The position numbers were made by a program, and so were the translations under genes. Below, piece by piece: positions 1-7,134 of a stretch of DNA of 64,000 nt. Source of the DNA: Streptomyces sp. ISL-98. GTDB lineage: Bacteria; Actinomycetota; Actinomycetes; Streptomycetales; Streptomycetaceae. Position 1 is the first letter of the stretch; every line of letters starts with the position of its first letter. The stretch covers positions 1 to 64,000 of the forward strand of contig NZ_JAGGPB010000021.1 of assembly GCF_018614055.1 (NCBI RefSeq), given 5' to 3'. Below the pieces are notes generated by a model. That model searched no databases, was not told the DNA's origin, and was given only the letters and a program-made list of their open reading frames with translations.

Positions 1-58
1 GGTCGGTGTATCAACATATCTGGCGTTGACTTTTTGCAAGCGGTTGAGTTCTCAAGGA
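1..58 (-). other. Transcribed leader of an rRNA operon (16S gene off the left edge)
   Basis: Read on the minus strand, this end carries GTTCCTTGAGAACTCAAC followed by an A-rich run and CGCCAGATATGTTGATAC. That string is the conserved leader just ahead of 16S rRNA genes in Streptomyces (recognised from memory). The structural gene should begin within a short distance beyond position 1, transcribed leftward. No part of the mature rRNA is visible. Confidence 0.8.
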
Positions 59-128
59 ACGGACGCTTCCTTTGTACTCACCCTCGCGGGCTTTCCTCCG
101 GGCTTTCGTTCGGTATTTCGTGTTTCCG

Positions 129-156
129 ACTCTATCAGACTCTTTCGTGTCCGACT
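129..156 (-). promoter_or_regulatory. rRNA operon promoter, proximal
   Basis: TAGAGT (134-129) is preceded by 16 nt and AGTCGG (156-151). It is a paralogous copy of the promoter with its -10 at 210-215. Together with the two upstream boxes it gives four tandem promoters at roughly 80-160 bp intervals, the arrangement known for Streptomyces rrn operons. Confidence 0.6.
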
Positions 157-209
157 TCCTCGGTGCTTTCCAGTTCTTCGCTTTCGCGTTTCCCTTTCCG
201 GCGGTTCCG

Positions 210-237
210 ACTCTATCAGATCCTTTCGGGCCTGACT
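210..237 (-). promoter_or_regulatory. rRNA operon promoter, third
   Basis: TAGAGT (215-210) is preceded by 16 nt and AGTCAG (237-232). The surroundings are closely related to the next promoter: CTGATAGAGTCGGAA is shared exactly, suggesting duplication of a promoter unit about 81 bp long. Confidence 0.6.
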
Positions 238-289
238 CCCAGTCAGCGGGTTTTGTCTTTCCGGCTGTTGGGCCGTTCCGACGTCCAGA

Positions 290-318
290 ACTCTAGCGGA
301 TTTCCCGGGCGGCTCATA
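290..318 (-). promoter_or_regulatory. rRNA operon promoter, second
   Basis: TAGAGT (295-290, minus strand) is a typical Streptomyces -10 box, with the usual TTC downstream. The -35 region about 17 nt upstream (near TATGAG) is poor, which is common for individual rrn promoters in this genus. Confidence 0.55.
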
Positions 319-449
319 ATCGAGCCGATGGAATGAATTCCGGCATGCCGAAAATCGTCCCGGTCGGGAGTTCGTGCTGAGTTTGGGTTGCCGCATTCGC
401 GGCGGGAGTGGTGTCGCAGAACCGTTCCGGCTCCGTGACAACTCGAAGA

Positions 450-478
450 ACTTTACGGAACGTCGGGGTCCGTGTCAA
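450..478 (-). promoter_or_regulatory. rRNA operon promoter, distal, near-consensus
   Basis: On the minus strand TTGACA (478-473) is followed by exactly 17 nt and TAAAGT (455-450). This is an almost ideal housekeeping-sigma promoter and the best match in the window. It points toward the rRNA leader at the left edge. It lies 32 nt downstream of the MarR stop, so it may also pick up read-through from that gene. Confidence 0.8.
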
Positions 479-509
479 CTCGCCCCAGTGGCCGGTTCCG
501 TAGGGCGGT

Positions 510-1100
510 TCAGTCCAGGTCGGTGAGGCGTCCGCCGGCGTCCGGCTGTGCGTCCTCCACCCTGCGCAGCAGGCGGATCAGCATGTCGCCGAGCGAGGCG
601 CGCTCGTCGCCCGACAGGTCCTGGAGCAGGTCTTCCTCGAAGCTCGACGCCATCCGCATCGCTTCGAGCCACTTCGCGCGGCCCTCGTCGGTCAGCTCCA
701 CGATCACCCGTACGCGGTTCTTCTCGTCGCGGTCCCGGGTGACCAGGCCGTCGGCCGCCATCCGGTCGATGCGGTGGGTCATGGCGGCCGGGGTGAGGCC
801 GAGGCGCTTCGCGAGTTCGCCGGGGCCCAGGCGGTAGGGGGCGCCGGAGACCACGAGGGTCTTGAGGACTTCCCACTCGGTGTTGCTGATGCCGAGCGCG
901 GCGACCTGGCGGCCGTACGCGACGTTCATCCGGCGGTTGAGGCGACCCAGGGCCGAGACGACCTTCTCGACCTGGGGGTCCAGGTCGCCGTACTCCCGCT
1001 GATAGGCGGCGATCTGTTCGTCGAGGCTCGGCTCCTGGAGGCCGGGCGGCTCTGGGGTCTCAGGCATGCCGCGCAGTATGGCACGCCAGCCGTTCGCCAT
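510..1100 (-). CDS. MarR-family transcriptional regulator
   Basis: A 196-residue winged-helix DNA-binding protein. The helix-turn-helix lies at about residues 94-114 (GELAKRLGLTPAAMTHRIDR) and the wing at 121-136 (RDRDEKNRVRV), both typical of MarR dimers that release DNA on binding a small ligand. The ATG start has GAAGGA at good spacing; an internal ATG at 1067 has none. It is divergent from an MFS transporter across 99 bp rich in inverted repeats, so the likely role is repression of that transporter and of itself. The ligand cannot be deduced. Confidence 0.9.
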   Translation of the reverse strand: MANGWRAILRGMPETPEPPGLQEPSLDEQIAAYQREYGDLDPQVEKVVSALGRLNRRMNVAYGRQVAALGISNTEWEVLKTLVVSGAPYRLGPGELAKRLGLTPAAMTHRIDRMAADGLVTRDRDEKNRVRVIVELTDEGRAKWLEAMRMASSFEEDLLQDLSGDERASLGDMLIRLLRRVEDAQPDAGGRLTDLD

Positions 1101-1141
1101 TAAGTCCTTCAGTGTGTACTGTTGAGGATCTAACTTTAGCT

Positions 1142-1190
1142 TTGAAGTCTTCAGGCTTCAGCTCTTCTCTTCGAAACTTCGAACTTCGAA
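1142..1190. promoter_or_regulatory. Operator-like inverted repeats between marR and MFS genes
   Basis: Two kinds of symmetric site lie in the divergent promoter region. TGAAGTCTTCA (1143-1153) is a perfect arm pair around one central base. TTCGAA occurs three times in 21 bp (1170-1175, 1178-1183, 1185-1190), the last copy ending 9 nt before the transporter start. MarR proteins bind such short palindromes, so these are the best candidates for the operator. Confidence 0.5.
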
Positions 1191-1199
1191 ACAAGGCAG

Positions 1200-2510
1200 G
1201 TGAGTGTGACCAGGGCGATGGGTGCCGCGATGCACCGGATTCAGATGGGGAACGCGCTGAGTGCGTTCGGTGTGGGGTTCACCGTTCCGTATCTGTATGT
1301 GTACGTGGCTCAGGTGCGGGATCTCGGTGCGAGTACGGCAGGTGTCGTGCTCGCCGTGTTCGCGGTGGCAGCCCTGATCGTCCTGCCGTTCACCGGGCGG
1401 GTCATCGACCGGCGCGGGCCGCTGCCCGTGCTCGTGGCGGCCGCGGTCACCGCCTCCGCGGGTGCCCTGTTCATGGGGCTTTCCGACAGCGTGCCGACGG
1501 CTCTGCTGTCCGCCGCCCTGCTGGGTGCCGGTACGGCGGTCATGCAGCCGGCGCTCGCCACGATGATCGTGTGGTCCTCCACGCCCGCCACCCGTACGCG
1601 GGCCTTCGCCATGCAGTTCTTCCTCGCGAACCTCGGCCTCGGCATCGGCGGTCTCATCGGCGGTCTGCTCGTCGACGCGAGCCGGCCCGACAGCTTCATG
1701 CTGCTCTTCAGCATTGAAGCGGTGATGTTCCTGGTCCTCGCCGCGATCGGTGCGAGCGTCAAGCTGCCGCGCGCGGTGGTCATCCCCGGCGCCATGCCGC
1801 AGGACGACGCCGGGCCCAAGGGCGGGCTGCGGGCGCTGCTGAAGCACCGGGCCATGGTGCAGCTGTGCGGGCTCGGGTTCGTGCTGTTCTTCGCCTGCTA
1901 CGGGCAGTTCGAGTCAGGTCTTGCCGCCTACGGCACCGAGGCGGCCGGGATCCAGCCCTCGACGCTCGGGATCGCGCTGGCGGCCAACACCGCCGTCATC
2001 GTGATCGCGCAGTTCGTGGTGCTGCGCCTGGTCGAGCGGCGGCGGCGTTCGCGCGTCATCGCGCTGGTCGGGCTCATCTGGGCCTTCGCCTGGATTGTCG
2101 CGGGATACGCGGGCCTTGGGCACGGCAGCCAGACGATGGCCACGGCCGCGTTCATCTCGACGTACGCCCTCTTCGGGCTCGGCGAGGCGATGCTGTCGCC
2201 GACCGTCGCGCCGCTGGTCGCCGACCTGGCGCCGGATTCGATGGTCGGGCAGTACAACTCGGCCTTCGCACTGGTCAAGCAGCTCGCGCTGGCCGTCGGC
2301 CCTGCGGTGGGCGGGCCGATGGGCGCGTCGCTGCACGCGCCGTACATCCTCACCTTCATCGTCTTCTCGCTGGGCATCAGCGTCCTGGCGCTGCGGCTCG
2401 GCAAGCAGCTCACGGCGGCTCAGGACCGGCCGCTGCCCGCGAAGTCGCTGGTCGTCGCTTCGAGCGCGGGCGCGGGCGTGCCCGAGAAGGATCTCGCGCC
2501 GACCGGCTGA
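1200..2510 (+). CDS. Major facilitator superfamily transporter
   Basis: A 436-residue membrane protein with about twelve hydrophobic segments. MFS motif A appears as GRVIDRRGP at residues 66-74 between helices 2 and 3, with a charged central loop near residues 195-215. This is the size and layout of drug/proton antiporters. The GTG at 1200 is taken as the start (AAGG just upstream); GTG at 1206 is equally possible. The gene is divergent from the MarR regulator, the usual arrangement for an inducible efflux pump. Its stop is 1 nt from the stop of the convergent phosphatase gene. Confidence 0.88.
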   Translation: MSVTRAMGAAMHRIQMGNALSAFGVGFTVPYLYVYVAQVRDLGASTAGVVLAVFAVAALIVLPFTGRVIDRRGPLPVLVAAAVTASAGALFMGLSDSVPTALLSAALLGAGTAVMQPALATMIVWSSTPATRTRAFAMQFFLANLGLGIGGLIGGLLVDASRPDSFMLLFSIEAVMFLVLAAIGASVKLPRAVVIPGAMPQDDAGPKGGLRALLKHRAMVQLCGLGFVLFFACYGQFESGLAAYGTEAAGIQPSTLGIALAANTAVIVIAQFVVLRLVERRRRSRVIALVGLIWAFAWIVAGYAGLGHGSQTMATAAFISTYALFGLGEAMLSPTVAPLVADLAPDSMVGQYNSAFALVKQLALAVGPAVGGPMGASLHAPYILTFIVFSLGISVLALRLGKQLTAAQDRPLPAKSLVVASSAGAGVPEKDLAPTG

Positions 2511-2511
2511 A

Positions 2512-4239
2512 TCAGGCCGTGGGCAGTGCGAATTCGCACCAGACCGCCTTGCCGCCTCCCGGCGTACGGCGGCTGCCCCAGGACGAGGCGATCGTCGCGA
2601 CGATCGAGATGCCGCGGCCCGCTTCGTCCACCGGTTCGGCGCGGCGGCGGCGCGGCAGGTGGTCGTCTCCGTCCGTCACCTCGATGATCAGGCGGCGGTC
2701 GGTGCGGCGCAGACGCAGGCGCATCGGCGGGGTGCCGTGCTGGAGGGAGTTGGCGACGAGCTCGCTCGCCGCCAGTACGCCCAGGTCGCAGAGCTCCATC
2801 GGGAAACGCCAGGAGGCCAGGACTCCCGTCGCGAAAGCGCGGGCCCTGGGTGCCGCCTCGATGCCGCCGAGGAGCTCCAGCGCGGCGTTGTGGAAGAGCT
2901 CGGCGTCCTGGCCCGTGCGGGTGGGGTGCTGGAGGACCAGGACGGCTACGTCGTCGTCGTGGTCGGCGGTGACGCCCAGCGCGCGAATGAGGCGGTCGCA
3001 GACGACCTGGGGTGTGCCGGTGGCGCCGGACAGGGCCCTCTCCAGCGCGGCGACGCCCTCGTCGATGTCCTCGCGGCGGCGCTCGACGAGGCCGTCCGTA
3101 TAGAGGACAGCGGTGGAGCCGGGCGGGAGGGCGATCGTGCCCGAGGTGTGGAGCCAGCCTCCCGTGCCGAGCGGGGGGCCCGTGTGGTCCTCGGCGCGGC
3201 GGACCGTGCCGTCCTCTTCGCGGACGAGGATCGGGAGGTGGCCGGCCGACGCGTAGACGAGGCGGCCCTCATTGGGGTCGTGGACGGCGTACGCGCAGGT
3301 GGCGATCTGGCTGGCGTCGATCTCGGCGGCCAGACCGTCGAGGAGCTGAAGGACTTCGTGGGGCGGGAGGTCCAGGCGGGCATACGCCCGGACCGCTGTG
3401 CGGAGTTGGCCCATGACGGCGGCCGCGCGGACGCCGCGGCCCATGACGTCGCCGATGACCAGGGCCGTACGGCCGGCGCCGAGGGTGATGACGTCGTACC
3501 AGTCGCCGCCGACCGCCGCATCCGTACCGCCTGGCTGGTATGTGGCTGCGATGCGGAGGTCGTCGGGCTGCTCCAGCTCCTGCGGGAGGAGCGAGCGCTG
3601 GAGGGTCACGGCGGTCTCGCGCAGGCGGCGCTCGCTGGCGCGAAGCCGCTCGGCGGCCTCGGCGTGGTCGGTGACGTCGGTGGCGAAGATGAGGACACCG
3701 CCCTCGGGCCCGTGGCTCTCGGTTCCGCTGCCTTCGGTTTCGTTGCCTTCGGTTTCGTCTGTTCCGTCGTCTTCGGCGGTGCCCTGCGTTTCGCTGCCCG
3801 GGATCTCGATGGGCGTGCACGTGATCGTGTACGAGCCGCCCTTGGGCACCTTGCGGGACTTGACGGTGCGGGGCGTGCCGCTGCGCAGGACCTGGTCCAG
3901 GAGCGGGAGCAGGCCCAGTTCTTCGAGCTCGGGGAGGGCGCTCGCGGCGGGGTCGCCCGGCTCGCGGTGGCCGAAGGCTGCGGCGTAGGCGTCGTTGACG
4001 TACGCGACACGGTGCTCGGGTCCGTACACGAGAGCGACCAGGGCGGGGACGCTGCCGAGGATCTCGCGGACGGAGAGGCCCGCCAGGGCGGGCAGGGAGC
4101 CTTCTCCTGGCGCGTCGGACCCGTGCTCGGGCTGCCTGCCGTACTCACCTCGGGCTGCCGGCACGGAGCCGCGGTCGGTCCGCGCTGCCGCGCGGCGCTG
4201 CGTTCCGGGGAGCCGGGCGCTCCAGCGCGTGAAGTTCAC
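2512..4239 (-). CDS. PAS - SpoIIE phosphatase - HATPase_c regulator
   Basis: A 575-residue soluble signalling protein. A PAS-like sensor (about residues 55-145) is followed by an acidic linker, then a PP2C/SpoIIE phosphatase domain with metal-binding motifs GGDWYD (244-249), GDVMGRG (263-269) and YTDG near 380. The C-terminal GHKL ATPase domain contains ASELVANSLQHG. Such proteins set the phosphorylation of anti-anti-sigma factors; the ATPase domain resembles anti-sigma kinases such as SpoIIAB/RsbW. Streptomyces has many of these and the partner here is not encoded nearby. The start is GTG with a weak GAAAG upstream. Confidence 0.88.
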   Translation of the reverse strand: MNFTRWSARLPGTQRRAAARTDRGSVPAARGEYGRQPEHGSDAPGEGSLPALAGLSVREILGSVPALVALVYGPEHRVAYVNDAYAAAFGHREPGDPAASALPELEELGLLPLLDQVLRSGTPRTVKSRKVPKGGSYTITCTPIEIPGSETQGTAEDDGTDETEGNETEGSGTESHGPEGGVLIFATDVTDHAEAAERLRASERRLRETAVTLQRSLLPQELEQPDDLRIAATYQPGGTDAAVGGDWYDVITLGAGRTALVIGDVMGRGVRAAAVMGQLRTAVRAYARLDLPPHEVLQLLDGLAAEIDASQIATCAYAVHDPNEGRLVYASAGHLPILVREEDGTVRRAEDHTGPPLGTGGWLHTSGTIALPPGSTAVLYTDGLVERRREDIDEGVAALERALSGATGTPQVVCDRLIRALGVTADHDDDVAVLVLQHPTRTGQDAELFHNAALELLGGIEAAPRARAFATGVLASWRFPMELCDLGVLAASELVANSLQHGTPPMRLRLRRTDRRLIIEVTDGDDHLPRRRRAEPVDEAGRGISIVATIASSWGSRRTPGGGKAVWCEFALPTA

Positions 4240-4401
4240 TGACTTTCAAGCCTCATGGTGTCGCGTTGCTGTCGCTGTTGGGGCTGTGCTGTCTCTGCTG
4301 TCTCGGCTGTCTCGCTTGTGGTGCTTGCAGCGGGTCACTCTGTGCAGGTCTGGGCCCACCTATGGTCACACGTCCAGTGTGACCGACCGCACTGACAGTC
4401 G

Positions 4402-5742
4402 TCAGTTCGTCTTGGGGGGTTCCGCACCCGCCGCCAGTTCGAATTCGGCGCGCGGATGTTCCAGCGAGCCGAGTGAAACGATCTCGCGTTTGAAGAGTCC
4501 CGCGAGTGTCCATTCGGCGAGGACCCGGGCCTTCCGGTTGAAGGTCGGCACCCGGCTGAGGTGGTACGTACGGTGCATCAGCCAGGCCGGATAGCCCTTG
4601 AGCTTACGGCCGTAGACGTGCGCGACGCCTCTGTGGAGACCGAGCGAGGCGACCGAACCGGCGTATTTGTGCTCGTAGTTCTTGAGCGGCTCGCCGCGCA
4701 GTGAGGCCAGGAGGTTGTCGGCGAGGACCTTGGCCTGGCGTACGGCGTGCTGGGCATTGGGCGCGCACTCCTTGCCCGGCTCGTCCGCGGTGAGGTCGGG
4801 GACGGCGGCGGCGTCTCCGGCCGCCCAGGCGTGTTCCGTTCCTTCGATCGTGAGCCTGGCGGTGGCCGAGAGGCGGCCGCGGCCGTTCAGGGGGAGGTCG
4901 CTCGCGGCGAGGACGGGGTGCGGCTTGACGCCCGCGGTCCACACGACGGTGCGGGTGCGGAAGCGGGAACCGTCGCTGAGGACGGCGATACGGTCGGCGC
5001 AGGAGTCGAGGCGGGTTTCCAGGCGTACGTCGATATTGCGGCTGCGCAGCTCACGGATCGCGTACTTGCCCATCTCCTCGCCGACCTCGGGGAGGATGCG
5101 GCCGGAGGCCTCGACGAGGATCCACTTCATGTCCTCGGCCTTGATGTTGTGGTAGTAGCGCGAGGCGTAACGGGCCATGTCCTCCAGCTCGCCGAGCGCT
5201 TCGACTCCCGCGTATCCGCCGCCGACGAAGACAAAGGTGAGCGCGGCGTCGCGGACGGCCGGGTCGCGGGTGGCGGAGGCGATGTCCATCTGCTCGATGA
5301 CGTGGTTGCGCAGGCCGATGGCCTCTTCGACGGTCTTGAAACCGATGGCGTAGTCGGCCAGACCGGGGATGGGGAGAGTGCGGGAGATCGAGCCGGGCGC
5401 GAGGACGAGTTCGTCGTACGTGATCTCGATGGCGCCGGTGCCCTCTTCCTCGGTGGCGAGGGTGGTCACGGTCGCGGTGCGCTTGGCGTGGTCGATGGAC
5501 TTGGCCTCGCCGATGACGATCTTGCACTTGTTCAGTACGCGGCGGAGCGGGACGACGACATGGCGGGGCGAGATGGAACCGGCCGCGGCTTCGGGCAGGA
5601 ACGGCTGGTAGGTCATATAGGGGTCCGGCGACACCACGATGACCTCGGCCTCGCCGCTCCTCAGCTTCCGCTGGAGGTGCAGCGCGGTGTACATCCCGAC
5701 GTAGCCGCCGCCGACAACGAGAATGCGCGCAGGTTCATTCAC
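4402..5742 (-). CDS. ndh: Type II NADH dehydrogenase (NAD(P)/FAD oxidoreductase)
   Basis: A 446-residue flavoprotein that passes electrons from NADH to menaquinone without pumping protons. The FAD dinucleotide fold begins at once (RILVVGGGYVG, residues 6-16). The second, NADH-binding fold carries FVFVGGGYAGVE, and WAAGDAAAVPD near residue 290 is the conserved second FAD contact. A GTG at 5742 is chosen because it places the FAD fold at the expected distance from the N-terminus; the frame stays open upstream with unrelated low-quality sequence. It is peripheral to the membrane, and no transmembrane helix is obvious. Confidence 0.9.
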   Translation of the reverse strand: MNEPARILVVGGGYVGMYTALHLQRKLRSGEAEVIVVSPDPYMTYQPFLPEAAAGSISPRHVVVPLRRVLNKCKIVIGEAKSIDHAKRTATVTTLATEEEGTGAIEITYDELVLAPGSISRTLPIPGLADYAIGFKTVEEAIGLRNHVIEQMDIASATRDPAVRDAALTFVFVGGGYAGVEALGELEDMARYASRYYHNIKAEDMKWILVEASGRILPEVGEEMGKYAIRELRSRNIDVRLETRLDSCADRIAVLSDGSRFRTRTVVWTAGVKPHPVLAASDLPLNGRGRLSATARLTIEGTEHAWAAGDAAAVPDLTADEPGKECAPNAQHAVRQAKVLADNLLASLRGEPLKNYEHKYAGSVASLGLHRGVAHVYGRKLKGYPAWLMHRTYHLSRVPTFNRKARVLAEWTLAGLFKREIVSLGSLEHPRAEFELAAGAEPPKTN

Positions 5743-6073
5743 TGTCCCATGACGCAACGCCCTCAGGAGTTTGTCCACAGGCCCGGCAAATTGTGTGACC
5801 GGAGGTCTTGCGTGGCGCGGGGTGTGGAAATTCCTCGCCACATCGGAAGGTTTGCAGGTCAGGGGGTGAGGACGAGGGGTGGGAAGGGGCCGAATCAGGA
5901 AGGTTCTGGCCCATACTCCGTTCGGGCGGACGCTCCGTGCGGAACAACCCCCTTCTGAATCCACCCCCGCTCAACTATGTTCGTATCTCGTCGGGGCGGC
6001 CGGGTATGCGGTCCCGGCCGACTGTCAGGGCGGGGAGTCTCCGGGGGGAGACATCATTACCGGGGGAACGCTG
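5743..6073. other. Divergent intergenic region ndh / tetR
   Basis: 331 bp without a convincing gene. It must hold the promoters of ndh (minus) and the TetR gene (plus). No strong -35/-10 pair or long palindrome was found. A G-rich ribosome site (GGGGGAAC) is placed correctly for the TetR start at 6074. Confidence 0.5.
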
Positions 6074-6883
6074 ATGCACATTCAGGACTCTCATTGGCAA
6101 ACTGCCGTCGCTTCGGACGGCAACGTGCGCGCGGGGACGGGAGGATCCCGCTCCGCGCCGCTGCGCGTGGATGCACAGCGCAATCTTGAGCATGTACTGC
6201 GGGCCGCTCGCGAGGTGTTCGGCGAGCTGGGCTACGGGGCGCCGATGGAAGATGTGGCGCGACGGGCCAGGGTCGGGGTCGGGACGGTCTACCGCCGGTT
6301 CCCGAGCAAGGACGTACTGGTGCGCCGTATAGCCGAGGAGGAGACCTCCCGGCTGACCGACCAGGCGCGTACGGCCCTGGGGCAGGAGGACGAGCCGTGG
6401 TCGGCGCTGTCCCGTTTCCTGCGTACTTCGGTGGCGTCCGGCGCGGGCCGGCTGCTGCCGCCGCAGGTGCTGCGGGTGGGCGTCGATGTCGACGCTGACG
6501 CAGGTGTCGGTGGCGGTGCCAGTGCCGGTATCGGTGCAGACAGGTCGGCTGTCGCGCTGGAAGAGGCCAGGGTGCCGCAGCAGCGGCAGCCGGGCGTTGC
6601 GACGGGGCCGGATCTGCGGCTGGTCGAGCAGCGGCCCATGGGCCTCGTGGCGGACAGCGACGAGAGCGACGACGCGGGCGCCGCGGCGCTGCTCGAAGTC
6701 GTGGGCCGGCTGGTGGACCGGGCGCGTGCGTCCGGTGAGCTGCGTGGCGATGTGACGGTGGCCGATGTGCTGCTGGTGATAGCCACGGCGGCTCCTTCGC
6801 TGCCGGATGCGGCGCAGCAGGCGGCGGCTTCGACGCGGCTGCTGGACATCCTGCTGGAGGGGCTGCGGTCCAGGCCTGCGTAG
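6074..6883 (+). CDS. TetR-family transcriptional regulator
   Basis: 269 residues. The N-terminal helix-turn-helix (about residues 50-80; MEDVARRARVGVGTVYRRFP, then SKDVLVRRI) is a textbook TetR domain. The ligand-binding half is interrupted around residues 135-200 by a low-complexity stretch rich in D, G, A and V, then PQQRQPG, not usual for the family and possibly a species-specific insertion. The ATG is preceded by GGGGGAAC. It is divergent from ndh, so it may control respiration-related genes, but that is inference only. Confidence 0.85.
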   Translation: MHIQDSHWQTAVASDGNVRAGTGGSRSAPLRVDAQRNLEHVLRAAREVFGELGYGAPMEDVARRARVGVGTVYRRFPSKDVLVRRIAEEETSRLTDQARTALGQEDEPWSALSRFLRTSVASGAGRLLPPQVLRVGVDVDADAGVGGGASAGIGADRSAVALEEARVPQQRQPGVATGPDLRLVEQRPMGLVADSDESDDAGAAALLEVVGRLVDRARASGELRGDVTVADVLLVIATAAPSLPDAAQQAAASTRLLDILLEGLRSRPA

Positions 6884-7134
6884 GGAGTTCGGCTGTTGTC
6901 CGTCGGCTCGCTCGTCCGCCTGGTGGTGGGCGGGCGAGCCGTTCGGCTGTGCGGGACTTGCTGAACGGGGGGTGTTGAACTTGTTGAACGTTCCCCGATC
7001 GGGTGAGCGCTAGTGCTCTCTTCCGGGAAAACGCCTCGGACGAGTGGTTGCCGGGTCTGACCGGCTGACCCTGTTGGGCTCTGTGGGATTCTTGGCCGTG
7101 TTCCGGTCCGAGGGTGCTTACGGGGGCTTCCGCT

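Noticed and set aside
52..441. 129-codon minus-strand frame in the first 500 bp
   Set aside because: Covers the rRNA promoter repeats; composition and lack of a ribosome site argue against coding.
2095..4242. 715-codon plus-strand frame
   Set aside because: Runs antisense through the SpoIIE phosphatase and out of frame through the MFS gene; no domain resemblance.
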